A stretch of 64,000 nt of DNA, from contig NC_041020.1 in NCBI RefSeq assembly GCF_004193775.1, positions 5,537,657 to 5,601,656 of the forward strand. The letters are read 5' to 3'. This document shows positions 23,884 through 36,258 of this stretch, piece by piece; position 1 is the stretch's first letter; each line of letters begins with the position of its first letter. Source of the stretch: Glycine soja. Taxonomy: Eukaryota > Streptophyta > Magnoliopsida > Fabales > Fabaceae. The translations under genes were made by a program, and so were the position numbers. Below the pieces are notes generated by a model that worked only from the letters and a program-made list of their open reading frames with translations, ran no database searches and was not told the origin of the DNA.

Positions 23884-24001
23884 ATGATACTTATTTTTGA
23901 AATAAATATACAACGGCTGGAGTGCATTTTACAAGAATTAGTTGTGGAGATTGGAAAACTTGAGAAGCAGAAAGATGAGCTTGAAGATAGACTAAAAAAA
24001 G
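23884..24001 (+). pseudogene. Short coiled-coil exon-like fragment
   Basis: The block encodes QRLECILQELVVEIGKLEKQ and KDELEDRLKK, a run of heptads rich in L, E and K, ending at a potential GTC splice position. It probably comes from a captured coiled-coil gene. The source is not identified, and no flanking exon is certain. Confidence 0.35.
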
Positions 24002-25062
24002 GTCTTTTTTGTTTTCAAACTCCTCTTGAATACTTGAACTATAGTGCTAAAAAACATTTAATTGAATTGAGGAATTACATCTTTTTATTTTGTTGCATAC
24101 ACTTGATAACCGTATACTCCCTCTGGACTCAAATATAGAAAAGAAAAACACTCTTTTCTTGGTCTCAAATATCAGAAATTTTTAGCTAACTTTACCTTAT
24201 TTAAAGTTATTATCTCTAAAGTAGTCTTCATTTAATTGAGGTGTTAGTTTCAATTACTCTTTTTTATTCTTGATAACAAGTTCCAATGAATAGTAAGTTG
24301 AGAAAAAAATTATTTTTTAATTAAAATTGATGCAATTTAATGTGGTTAACTAATTTTCTTAGTTAGCATGAACCAATTTTTTTATGTTATATTTAAGACG
24401 TGAGAGATTAAAGTGTATTGTGTATATGTATATGTATACATGATTGTATCAATTAGGAGTCAGTGCCTTCCTATCCTTATTCTTTAGTATGATCTACATG
24501 GATTTGTTTCTGTTATCCTTTGCTGGCATTACATTTACATAAGCTTGAAATATTCTTGTAGGTCAACAGCTTGTTGACACCTGCATGGATGCGCCTCCAC
24601 AATGCAAAAGAATAAAGAGAGTAGTTTCATGAAGCAAGCAAACAAAAAATTATTGCACTTTTAAAAACAAAGGTACAAAAGTTTATTTCATGCCTTAGGG
24701 TCACATCTTCATGAAAAGAAGAAAAAAATTGTTTAGAGGGATATATTAGAATTAATAGTATGATGTAAACCATTTTATTATTTGTCATACTATGTTATGA
24801 AGTTTTCTGATATTAGGAAGATGAGATGGTGCAGGCCATTACTTCTTATAATTGATTAAAATCATAGATGGCAAAGCAATTGAGATATTCTTATTTGCAC
24901 CCTCCAATGTAGAAAATATAGTTTCATGACTCACATATATATATATATATATAAGCTTCATAATTTTTCAGCCTTCAATTTTCAATTTCAAAAAGCTCAT
25001 TTCTGAAATCACTCATCAGAAGATATATGTCCTACATGAACATCATGCATATACCTTTTAAT
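24002..25062. other. AT-rich DNA with a short (TA)n run at 24935-24953
   Basis: No coding block is recognised. A segment near 24562-24660 follows an acceptor-like TTGTAG and might be one more captured exon, but it is interrupted by stops. Confidence 0.35.
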
Positions 25063-25474
25063 TGATGGGGGAAATAGGCCAACACAATAACAAACTCAAT
25101 AATAAAGTAATAGGAGGCGAAAATAAATTCTCCCAAACTTGCAAGAATATGTGAGGAACACTAATAAAGTATAGAGCGCAAAATAGAAATTAAAGAAAAC
25201 AGAGACACAATTTGTTTAATGTGGAAAATCCATCAATGCAAGGGTAAAAACAACGGGTTGTCAGGACCAAAGAAATAACTCTACTATAATTAATAAAGAT
25301 ACAAGAGAGTCTCTAACAAGTGCATCACTAAAGGATTTCACCTTGAAGGTCTTCTCTTCACTTTAACCCAAAACCTTAAGACTCAAGTTTATGAGTTTTC
25401 TCCTCATTTATATGGTGTTCAACTTTTTCACTTCTACTCGATGTGGGACTTCACCTCACACTTCTACTCCAACA
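25063..25474 (-). repeat. Solo copia-like LTR, minus orientation
   Basis: The reverse complement begins TGTTGGAGTAGAAGTGTGAG and holds CCCACATCGAG, a TATA-like CATATAAATGAGG and TTTCCACATTAAACAAATTG, the usual composition of plant copia LTRs. No coding remnant is attached. The low-coordinate end is uncertain and no target duplication is clear. Confidence 0.55.
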
Positions 25475-25489
25475 CTAATATTATACTTT

Positions 25490-26690
25490 CAGGTGGCGGT
25501 TATCCATTAATATAAAATTGCTACAAAGAGTAACTTGCGGAGGAGGGGAGTGGTTCTTCCCAATGGAGGCTATTGGTGCTCCTTCTGTCAGTCACAAGAA
25601 GTGACACTAGAACACCTTTTTTTCACATCTAAGTATATGCTCATAAAATCTGGAATAAGGTCTACTTGTGGCTAGGGGAGTCTTTCGTCCAACATAATTT
25701 AACTGTTCAACATTTTTTTCCAACATAATTGTATGTTGATGGGAAAGAAATAGCTGGCTGTTTGGAGGGCAGTGTGGAATGCTACGATCTGCAGGGTTAT
25801 TTGGAATCAGAGGAATAATTGTGTGTTCAACCAAATTCAATTTGATGAGGATGTTGCTGAGGAATATTCTATTGTTTTTAAATCCTGGTTTTGGTCTTTA
25901 AACAAGGTGGGGGGCTTCTAGTATTCACCATATGAATGGACATCTCAACCGTTGCTGTGCTTAAGAATGATGATGGTGTCAAATTAACTCTATTGGATTG
26001 GATTGTGATGTTATTTCCTCTGTCTCTAGTTATAAGATTTCTTTTAATTTTTTTTTTTATCATTTTTTATAATATATTTTTATTTTATTTTTAGATGTAT
26101 AATTTTTTTTTAAACACTCTTAATTATTTTCTTTTTAAAAATTAATAAAAAATAATTGAGTGGATAAAGAGATAAGAAAATAATAATATAAATAATTAAT
26201 ATATTTAATGTGAATAATTAAATTAATTATTTTTCTTAAAAAATATAAATTAATTAAAAAAATCTTATAATTAAGGACCAAAAGAAGTATTAAACAACTT
26301 GTGTAGGAAACAATTTGCATGGAACTATGGCAGGGGAGACGTTATCATACAGCTGTGGGAAGTTTCGTGAATGGAAGCATTTAATGCAGTAGTGCTATGA
26401 TACAATTAATGCTGGGAAAGTGGGAACATACAAGGAGGCATGGGAGATCCAATAGCTTCGGATTTATGCAGGGAATATTAACCGAATATTATGAAGTTAT
26501 AAATGCTTTTTTGAGTACCTGGTGGTTATTTAATATGCAGTGCTTTAGATTTGGTATAACCATCGGTGGTAAAGGATACTAGATACTTCTCCCTTTGGTA
26601 TATCTAGTTTCTCTTTTATGGGCCTATGGGTATCTGTTGTAAGGGTATGTCTTATACCTGACCCTTTTGGCCGATCAAAAAAAGAATGAG
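25490..26690 (+). mobile_element. LINE retrotransposon tail, split by an AT-rich insertion
   Basis: 25500-25910 carries the end of ORF2: CSHLFF-like residues, then AVWNATICRVIWNQRNNCVF and DEDVAEEYSIVFKSWFWSL, the zf-RVT region at the C terminus of plant L1 reverse transcriptases. A very AT-rich block with weak inverted ends (about 26050-26300) interrupts it. At 26590-26690 a TATCTAGTTTCTCTTTTATG..GGCCGATCAAAAAAAG segment looks like a LINE 3' UTR with a short A-tail. Frameshifts are present. Confidence 0.65.
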
Positions 26691-26699
26691 CTACATATT

Positions 26700-28240
26700 T
26701 TGAAAATGATACATCAACATGCCATACTCTTATCTCTCAAAGAATTAATGTATGGCTATTCCTATGCGTGATTTAATTCAGTATATAACAAAAACTTGAA
26801 ACCGTCAAAGGGTTGCCATATGTGGTGGTGGCCAAACTGATTGAATGAGACTTGTCAATGAACAAAATGTGTTGAGTTTGACCAATGAAGCCCTATGTTT
26901 CCTTATTATATCATTATTATTTTAATTTTCAAATTCTTGTCATTTGTCAACATATTATCATATACATTTTTATAACTAACAAGTTTTTATACCGGTCCGT
27001 GAATTTTGAATTTAAATTCTCTGCATTCACACAAGCATGCAGTCGTGAATCTGGACCATATGATGAAGATCAAATGGTTCATTAGTATTTTGAAGGTATT
27101 TTTTACCTTGATTTTACTAAAATGATATATGCATCTTTTAATGAAGATCATACGATTCTTATCATCTTAATGCGCGAATGTGTCATTTTAAGGACTGTAG
27201 GGAATCAGGATGCGTGAATTTTCTTATAGGAAGTGTAATTGGAGCTTTCTGAAGTGCCTTCAGACAATAATTAATGAGGTAGCTTACAGAACTGCAGAAA
27301 AGAAAAGAAGCAAGGAAACAAAGGACAAGTTATATAATGTGACAAAATCGCCATAATCTCGTGATGATTAATAGCTATATAGCATAACCGTACTTCATCT
27401 CACATTGAATAAAAGGGGAGATGGGGCTAAAATAGAGAAGAAAAGAATTTGCATATCACACTGAAGAGAGATAATGATCTTTGGGCGAATTTTACTGTAG
27501 ATTTTTATTTTAATTTCACGTGATATTTTACCTTTTTAGCATTTACAATGATTTTTTTATCAATTATTTGTAATGCATTACATGGCATATTTTGTCATAA
27601 AAAAATACACTAAATTGTGTATATTGAAAAAGAGGATTATAATGATCAAAGAATCTAGTCCAATTACTTGATATTAGTCTTTGATTTTTACAAATAAAAA
27701 AAGAAAGTTAATATAGACATTAAATTACTATTAATAGTAAGAGTATCATATGATGTTGCAAGAAATCAAGCAGTGTAATTTGTCCATGATATGGTCAAGT
27801 TTTAGGTTTAATGCGCTCAAGGTAAACTGATCAGTCAATCAGTGATCGTTTTTTGTGATTAGTATTAATTTTTTATTTATTTATAGAAATTGAATATGAT
27901 ATCAAAATTTATAATACTCTTATATCTTGCTTAATCAATTAAGTTTAACTCCTTATTGATTAATGTTTCACAATTGACATGGTAAGTGATGGTTTGTGTG
28001 ATTCATAGTAACTGAAATTTGCTGTATCTATCCTTTCTCACTAAATATTACGTACTCATCAACAATAATAATGGGAATGAAATACCTGTGGCGCAAAACT
28101 TTAGCTAGTTCAGCTAGTCATGTCTCGTCTCTTCTTGCTGGCGTACGTAAGAATCTGAAATTAAATTTGATATTTAATATGATTTAGAAAAGAGAGATAG
28201 CTCCTATATATAGATGCAATCATGCTGTTATACCTAATTA
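26700..28240. other. Intergenic DNA, no gene seen
   Basis: AT-rich, no sustained ORF or recognised repeat. Confidence 0.4.
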
Positions 28241-28241
28241 A

Positions 28242-28243
<2 letters not shown>

Positions 28244-28336
<93 letters not shown>
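28244..28336. repeat. (TA)n microsatellite, about 46 units
   Basis: An uninterrupted TA run about 93 bp long. It creates the artificial poly-(Ile-Tyr) ORF here. Confidence 0.95.
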
Positions 28337-28337
<1 letters not shown>

Positions 28338-28339
28338 CC

Positions 28340-31055
28340 TCGTAACAATGTAACCCCACAAAAAATGTGTGTAGTGTCCTAAACCCAGCTATAATATTAC
28401 TAATGAGGTGTTTGCAATCATATCCTAATATTTTGGGTTATATATTTATATTATAATATAAACTTTGTTTCTTAAAACTAAAGTTTTCTAGTTTTGCTTT
28501 GTGGATGGGAAGCACGTAAATGTTCTAGAGCAGTAGAACTGGTTCGCCACAGTATTACAATATAATGAACGAATATGAGTTGAGTTGAGTCTATGGCATA
28601 ATTACATAGCCACAATGGAATATACATGGTCTTTTTAAAAAAAAATGACATACTATAGTGTTCTCTTATCAACGAACAAGTCGTGAAATTATTTATGCTC
28701 AGTACTTGAAAAGGGAAAAAAAAAAGTGAATTTGGCTAAGGGGGAGAATTAAAATCATTTCTTTCTAGCGGTAGGTGAGCCCATATCACTCTTTGGAGCA
28801 AAATGAATTATTATGTGGGAAGTGCACAGGTATAAAGTGAGTGGATTAGTCTGGAATCTTTCCATGATGTTAAAAACTCTCACAAAGTAAGAAGAAAATG
28901 GGACAGCTAGAAGGAGGGAAAAGCTAGGAAAAGAAGAAAATGGGACAAGATGTTCCCTCACTTAACCTTTTACCTAATTCATGTTGGCTCTTTTAAGCTA
29001 TATGTTATTTGTATCTCTTTACAAATGATCATTTTTTTTTTTATTTATAAAAATTAAAGATAAGTATTAGAAAGTTACAATAACTTCCGGACAGATTTGA
29101 TCAACCGTGGGCAACAGTTAATTGATCCGATTATCCAATGACCTCTATGAAAATTATTCCAGTATGCAATCAATTATAACAAGGATTTAAAGGATCTTAA
29201 TTAATTGGATGACTTGGAAGGTGTTGAAGGAAAAATTCTCTTGACTCAACTCATTACAGTAGCGAGCATGTTAATTAGGTAATAAAAATTAAAAAATGAA
29301 AAATGCTATTTTTATGAATTGGTTTTTGTATAACAAACACGAAGTAGGGATTTCCATTAAAATTTGATTTATATTTTAAAAAAATAGTTGTTTTAAATAA
29401 TTGACATGTTCCACGTTAATATTCGTGCATTTCTTGCTTTTGACCTTCATTCACAACATTTTTCTAAAAAAATGCCAAAAATCTACCTACATCCTTTGTA
29501 GCATCAACAAGGCCAACATAAAAATGAGAATGGAATTTTTTTTCCCTAAACACCACAACTAAGAAAGCAAAGAGAAGAAACAGATCGAGAAGTAATTAGT
29601 TCATGTGCAGATGTGCTTCAAATCAAGGCCCAATATTATGAATATAGATTGGCCTTGAATATCCTTATGCATGTGACTGAAGTTTTGATTAAAGTACGTA
29701 GGTCCCCAAAGTTGAATGATGGTGACCAAGGAAATTATGTCCATATGTCTATCATAAAACTTTTCTCCCTTACTAATTTTTCTCTTTGTTCTTGTTCAAC
29801 TGGGGCGCAATCATTTACAGTCATAATGTGGAACCAAACGATTAAGCATATTCAAACTGATCATGGCGTTGTCAATATAGTCAAGCAATTACATTGTGGT
29901 CATGCCGTTTATCCTCGTTCGCAACATCATTAGTAGGTTATGACTATATATGACACATATCATAAAAAAGATAAGAAAGAATCAACCCAATAAAACAAAT
30001 TAATTAATGAAAAGCAGGAACTTGAAACAATTATATTGGAAGAAAATTTGAAATAATTAGAAGAAAGAAAAGGACTATTGGTACCTGAAACTATCAACCA
30101 TATATACAACATTGAGAGGGTAGCTAGGAAAGACTTTGTATCAAGTTTATGAAGTGTGGTATAGATGGGGTCCAATATATCTGAACTTATGCCGGGATGT
30201 TTTGTATTGTCCTCTCTCCCTGAAGAACACAGTCAAATTGGTTTCACGTGGTTGAGTACTTGAAAGAAGCAAGAACATATGTCTTTGGCTTAGCTATTCC
30301 TTTTTCGTACATCCAATCAACAGAAGTACTCTGCAATTTATTTACTTTATGAATATTAATTGATCCAAGTGGTAGATATTTGAATCCCTTGTGTATATGA
30401 TTTTTTACCTTAATATTAATGTGTATATGAAAAATCAAGAGAGACTTAACTCATACTCCATCTCCTTTCCACATTTGTTATTGTTCTCACTCTTACTCTT
30501 TCATTCTCACTCTCTCTTAGACCGCCGCTAGTGACTAGAGCAGTCATTGTTGCTTGGAGCTTGCTATTGAGTTGGCATAAGTTTGTTCTTAGCCTCTCCG
30601 TGTATGGATTGGTTAAAGAAAATGGCTTGAAAAATATTTTAGCTAATATAGTATTTTTTTTATGGACAAATGTTTCTTTTTATACTAGAGAGAATCCATC
30701 TAGTGATATTTTTTCTCTTCTCTTCTCCGTTAACCATTAAACTTATCTTATATCTCCTCTTAGTTAATTAGCATATCAATGAGCAATGTTAATTGATGTT
30801 TGGCTTGATATCTCTACCTGTAAAATAGTATATAAATTAGCCAATAATTTGACAATATATTGTAAGAATTGAGTTATGATTTTTTTATATATTAAGCTTA
30901 GAAACTCTGAACGGTCATTGCTTGGAATGTATATTTATGGCATGATTGCATTTGAATATCATGAATCCTTGGGAAATAATTATTATTTTTTTGTATATTT
31001 TGAATTAGATAGTTATTTTTAAGTCTATAGTATGTATAAGACATTGTAGTGAAAG
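28340..31055. other. Intergenic DNA, no gene seen
   Basis: Small ORFs up to 106 codons (29613-29933) show no motif, initiation context or homologous look. The sequence around 30500 (TTCATTCTCACTCTCTCTTAG) resembles a 5' leader, but no coding frame follows. Confidence 0.4.
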
Positions 31056-31235
31056 TGTGAACATGAAGTCTCTCATTAATTGGATAGAAATGGGTTAGTT
31101 AAGTAACATATAAGTAAGAAAGACTAGTACACCTAATGCCTTAAAGTTTTGGATTGAAGTGAGGTGTCAAGTTCATTTGTTTTATATATATCGACCAATT
31201 CATGTTAATTATTAGTGGGAGCGATTTAAGATCTC
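31056..31235. repeat. Fragment of an LTR-like repeat also seen at 59750-59935 and 61760-61870
   Basis: Shared order: ATAGAAATGGGTTAGTTAAG, ACATATAAGTAAGAAAGACT, CTAATGCCTTAAAGTTTTGG, then GAAGTGAGGTGTCAAGTT. The ACATATAAGTGAGAAAGACT part resembles a plant LTR TATA region. All three copies are diverged and non-coding. Confidence 0.5.
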
Positions 31236-31239
31236 TTGG

Positions 31240-32026
31240 AGTTTTACCGTAACATTCGTCCCTTTGTTTCTTTTAAATAAATAAATAAAATAATATTAGG
31301 TCATTGGTACTCACTATTTAAAGGAATTTTAACCCTAAGCAACTTTGTAAAAACATTTTTGTTCCTTTTTTTCTAACTCTCAAGAACCCTAACAGAGCAA
31401 CCGGAGGAGGAGCTATAGAGAATACCAGAAATACCACCATTTCTAACAGAGAACACTTGAGCGATTACCTCGAGGTAAGGGATGAGTTACTCATATTTGG
31501 GGATTAAAATGAACATGTATAACAATCCTTAGAGGATCAATTTTTGAGTTATTTTGGATTATTTTATGAAATTCAATTATGTTTTTATGTTTCTAATTGT
31601 GGATTAACTGTGTTTGATGGACCAATTGGTGTCCCAATGTGAATTTGTTGTGAAATTGATATGTTCCTGTGTTAAGTGTGAATCCTAGAAATTGAGATTC
31701 TTTATAATTAGCATAAAAATTGTGTGGCATTGATTTTTTTTTTTATATACTTGATATATTGGTCTTTCAATCTTGTTGATTTCTTTTTCTTCTTTCTAAA
31801 ATTTTCAACGCCGCAATTTATACACATACGGATATTGACACTTTGATTTCACAAGCTTTATTTTTTTTCTTCCGCATACGTAACTTCTCATCATGAAATG
31901 CATAAGTGAAGTGGTTATTAGATAATTGAATTGACTAAAACTATTTGAAGAATTAATTGACTAAAGCTATATTCATATTTGTAATTAGGCATTTACTATA
32001 TATATATGAACATGTTTATTATTTTA

Positions 32027-32067
<41 letters not shown>

Positions 32068-32351
32068 GTTTACGTTAATATTTTAATATATTTATGTTAA
32101 TGTACATTATGTTAATGTTTTTAATGTTTACGTCAATGTATTTAATATATAAATATATATGCTTACGTTAAGGTTTTAATATATTTATATTAATGTTTTT
32201 AATACGCTAATTACTTTTATATATATATATATTAATGTTTATAATACATTTGATTACTTACATATATATTTAATGTGTTTAGTTAATTTTATGCACCTCT
32301 ATATATATATATAATATTTATCTAATGAAACGTTTATTATTATTGTTATTA

Positions 32352-32419
<68 letters not shown>

Positions 32420-32473
32420 GTATTACTAAAGCTTTATTCACATTTGTATTTAGGCATTTATTGGATATCCATG
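31240..32473 (+). repeat. Left part of a decayed LTR-like repeat, with TA-rich tandem units
   Basis: Contains an untranslated-leader-like segment (AACCCTAACAGAGCAACCGG, 31388-31407) and GGTAAGGGATGAGTTACTC. A TA-rich block follows in which AGGCATTTACTATATATAT (about 31987) recurs as AGGCATTTATTGGATATCC (about 32452), a tandem unit of roughly 465 bp. The second unit is interrupted by the CACTA element at 32474 and continues at 38608. The repeat then runs into the LTR-like copy 3. Confidence 0.5.
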
Positions 32474-32499
32474 CACGGCTAGAAATATAATTTTTTACG

Positions 32500-32665
32500 A
32501 CACTTATTCTACGACGGTTTTCTATAGAACCGTCTTAGAAAATGAGACGGTGGTATTTTTGTAATTATTGTAATGAAAAATGCCTTTTACGATGCACATT
32601 CTAAGACGGTTACTAAAAATCGTCTTAGAATGTTATATCTAATAAAATTTACGATAGGTTTTATA
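32500..32665. repeat. Left subterminal repeats (ACGACGGTT / AACCGTCTTAGA)
   Basis: Two imperfect hairpin-forming units: TACGACGGTTTTC with GAACCGTCTTAGAAAA, and TTCTAAGACGGTT with AATCGTCTTAGAA. They match the array at 38180-38510. Confidence 0.75.
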
Positions 32666-32759
32666 CTAAAACCCGACTTAATTTCGCTGAAAAAAATTAA
32701 AAGTCCTGTATCCTCCATGCTGGCCTCAACTCAACCTCGACATCTCTCAAACTTTCTCA

Positions 32760-33500
32760 GTTGACCTTTTCACTCTCATACTCACTCATTTGCTCACTTT
32801 CTCCAAATCCTGTTCCTGCCCCGCCACCTTTGACCCTACAACACCCTTTCCGATCTGTTCACCCGCGACGACACCAGGAAAACAAAACGTTCTTACAAAC
32901 CGAACTCTGAAGTTAAGGTTTGTGGCGACGACGACGATGCCAACGAGGAAACTGAGACAGTGAAGGAGTTCATAGATCTCGAAATACTGAAGTGCAACAA
33001 GAGGAATGCCGCGAGGGATTCCAAAACCTTCTGGAATGGTGATGGAAGCACCAGTCAAAGAAAAACGGTGATGCTGACAATAGTGATGATAATAATAGTA
33101 ATAATGCAAACAGAAATGCAGAGAAGCGAAGAGCTAGGAGATTGAGAGACACTCAATTGAAGATTGGAGAATGCAATTTGGGGAGAAGATCTTGCGATAC
33201 CGATCTGAGGTTTTCAATTGATCTTGCGCCAGCAGTTGAAGGCGGTCAGGCGCCACAAGGGCAGTAGCAACAGCGCAAGGAGGGTTTGGCCTCTCTGGAA
33301 TCATATGTATGGTAGTTTTTTGGTACTTCGCCTCCAAATTCTTTTCCCCCAAAAAACCTACCGAACCTTCCGCTCTCATCTCCAATCTATTTCAGAAGGC
33401 ACAACCTCTAGTACTCTTTCTCTCTCACACACACGCTTTCACCTTTGCTAACTCAACTTCTATTGCACGATCTCACTTCGATTAAATTATTATTATTATT
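32760..33500 (+). pseudogene. Captured leader and first-exon-like segment, source unknown
   Basis: In one frame 32868-33058 reads TRDDTRKTKRSYKPNSEVKV, DDDDANEETETVKEFIDLEI and KRNAARDSKTFWNGDG, an unbroken GC-richer stretch of plausible protein composition. 33380-33450 is pyrimidine-rich and CT-repetitive like a plant 5' leader, probably of a second source gene. I do not recognise the protein. It is not preceded by a convincing ATG. Confidence 0.35.
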
Positions 33501-33789
33501 TCTCTGAATTCGATTGTCTAGTGAAGGTAGGTTAGTTATTTATACCATTTCGATGATACTTTTAGGTTATGATTTGAGTTTGAATGGAATTTCAATTTCG
33601 AGTTATGAAGTTATGATGGCACGTGATTACTTTGTTCATGATCGAAAGTCTCAAAATAAATTACTTCTACTAAAAAACGAAATTAGGTTTTTGTGTAATT
33701 ATCATAATCTTACTAGTCTGTGTTCTGATTTTTGCGCATGTTGCAAAGAGTTTCCTAGTTGGAGCATAATAGGAGTCTATATGCTCATG

Positions 33790-34320
33790 TTTTCTTTGCA
33801 CACTCTGGCTTTTCGCACCCAAGTGATCTAGAATACCAGCCTCAAGCAGCATTTGGAAGGACGCATCATATGATTTTTAACTTGTTATTGATATTTTAGT
33901 CACTATAAATATGTTTTAAAGAAAGTGGCTTACGAGACGTCTTCATTTTTGTTGGTCTCAACTGTTGTGATGTACTTGCCCAAGTCACAAGCAGATAAAA
34001 AGAAAAGTCTGTTGGGAAGTTCACCAGATTTTAGTGAGGCTCAAGTGACATCCAAGGTTTGTTATTTGCTCCCATATTTTTATAATTAACTTATGTGAAA
34101 TTGTTATTATGGTACTTTTGCTTGAGTTCAAGATCTTTATTATGGTACTAAAACTGAAGATCTTTATTATGATGATCTCTATATTGTTCTCTTTTGGTTG
34201 TGTTAGGTGGTTGATGAATCTGAAGATGATAATGATTCTAATGATGATGGTTCTGTGGAGTGGGCTTCATATTGGAAACCAAATATAACAATAAACTTGG
34301 TTGCTGACTTCACTCAGTAT
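33790..34320 (+). pseudogene. Captured exons of a CLPTM1-family membrane protein gene
   Basis: Three blocks in order. About 33798-33872: AHSGFSHPSDLEYQPQAAFG then RTH. About 33957-34057: STVVMYLPKSQADKKKSLLG then SSPDFSEAQVTSK, ending AAG before GTTTGT. 34207 to about 34320: VVDESEDDNDSNDDGSVEWA then SYWKPNITINLVADFTQY, after a TTGTGTTAG acceptor. This is the order in plant cleft-lip-and-palate-transmembrane-1-like proteins (FxRSGxxxDPxDPEYQP..AFGRTH, YLPKxKADKKKSLL, WxSYWKPNITINLVDDFT). Only the luminal part is represented, without the transmembrane half. Introns are retained, which indicates DNA-level capture, not retrocopying. Confidence 0.75.
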
Positions 34321-34718
34321 CTTTCTTGGAATTCATTTAATTTGGTGGCACATTTTTTAACTATATGTCCTACTTTTTTACTGACATAATTTCTGTTTAA
34401 ATTTGATTACTGCTGATTATTATTCTATGAGAAAGTGTCGTGCAAAAGATGAAAGAGATTGCCAGATAGATTTGCCTTCTTTTAATTGGAATTTTGGAAT
34501 TTAGTTTTGCATGAAGTAGTATCGGAGGGATGGTTGGAAATATTTATGCATCTTGGAGGTTAGTTGGCAGCTATCCAACTATAAGCTGCCATTAATTCTT
34601 GCATATGGCAAACACTTGTTTAGTTTGTGACTGTGTGATATAGCATACTAGCTTTTGGCATGCTTCTATTTTTCTTGTTCACCATGTTCAAGTTTTTAAC
34701 CATGTCCTTATTTAATAG

Positions 34719-34804
34719 GGTTGTATATGAGGAATTGGGGAAATATGGAGATGTGGATAACCAACTTTTGTGCCGTGAGCGAGTTGAGGAACTAGGAAAT
34801 TAAT
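34719..34804 (+). pseudogene. Captured short exon, source unknown
   Basis: After a TATTTAATAG acceptor the frame reads VVYEELGKYGDVDNQLLCRE and RVEELGN, then stops. Composition and splice border suggest a real exon of origin. I do not recognise the source gene. Confidence 0.35.
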
Positions 34805-35407
34805 GATTACATTACTAGAATAAGTTGCCATTAATTCTTGGTCGGTCTGTGTAGATCTAGGAAATTAAAATGTGTATGTGCCAGCGAACTAGCTAGGACA
34901 CCCCTTTATTAGATTTTAAGAAAATAGGGATAAATAAATAAATTAGTTCTCTATCTTCTATCCCTAATTCGATGCAATTTTATTTAACTTGTAAAGAAAC
35001 TGATACTTGCATTTTTTCTAAAAGTAAAGCTCCATTAGCAGAGTAGTTGTCCGTCTTTAATATTGTGCATGCATTTAAACATAGCCTTTTATTTTATCAT
35101 CGATAGTCCTTGTACATTGTGTGATTGTGAGATTAGCTATGCTATGCTATGAAAATTTAATAGTTTATTTAATCCTAACAACAAATTTAGATGAACAATT
35201 AAGCTCAACTTCCAGAATTTAAACAAGGCATTTGAATCCCAAAAATTATGACGTTGGAAGTATCTTCAATCATGATTTTCATGATTATGCTTAGATTTCA
35301 GTTTTCTCATAAACACGGGGAAAAAAAGTTGGCATGACATGGATTGAACTTCTAGAGAGACATGCAAATGAACCTTCTAATTCTTTACATTTTGTGGGTT
35401 TGTAAGC

Positions 35408-35580
35408 ATAGTTGTTGGTGTCAAACAAGAAGAACAGATAGATCACTATGAGGATCAAGCTTCAATCAAACAGTTCCTAGTTTCATCCTATGAGCAGAAC
35501 TTATACCCTCTTCTGAAACAAGAGATTCAACAGAATCATAGAGAACTAGCATTTTTAAATTCAGGAACACCTAGAAGTAA
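35408..35580 (+). pseudogene. Captured exon, source unknown
   Basis: Reads GVKQEEQIDHYEDQASIKQF, LVSSYEQNLYPLLKQEIQQN and HRELAFLNSGTPRSK in one unbroken frame, followed by GTAAGTG. It could belong to the same source gene as the exons at 36259-37188, but this cannot be shown from the sequence. Confidence 0.4.
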
Positions 35581-36258
35581 GTGAAATTTTCTGGTTCTCT
35601 TGGCATTGCTTTATTTTTTCTTATAGCATTAAAAAGTAGGGCAATACAACACCATGGCTAAGTTAGTAAATGATATTATTTAAATGCATGTTTGGTAGGT
35701 TCTGAGAACCAATGGAGCACTAGCTGGTGAGAGCAATTCATGGTTCTGCCTAAGAGGGGTTTAAAGGAAACGAGGCATGAGTCTTATTCTGGCTTAAGGA
35801 TTTTCCAAGTCTTGTTTGTCTCAATTCTCTCAGGACTTTTGTGGTGGCATTTTGATCCCTCACATATACAAGATCAAGTATCATGAGTCTATATTTTGTT
35901 TTGGTTTACTGGTACTGTTTGTGAGAATTAAGAAATAAATGGATATTAAATAGGACAATTGATCAAAATAACATTTACTAAACAATTTGCTTGGTTTATA
36001 TATTCAGTTACACTCAATAGTTCACTTGGTTTATTGTTTTTGTGGCTTATCTTTAGATACATTTTATTTTGTTTTTTATTCTATATTTGCATAGATGTAT
36101 CAAACTCATCCTTTTTAATAATAGTATTCACGAGGATGGTATTCATATTATTGAGAAGTTGAAGGAGATGCATCAGGTTTGTCCCTTGCATGATAGTATT
36201 GAAATCTATAAGATTGCACATTCGTCATTTGATTGTTAATCTTAAATTTGTTCTACAG

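Noticed and set aside
28161..28361. Minus-strand ORF with a long Ile-Tyr run
   Set aside because: It is a translation of the (TA)n microsatellite.
29613..29933. 106-codon plus-strand ORF
   Set aside because: No recognisable domain, no splice or promoter context, and composition like its AT-rich surroundings.
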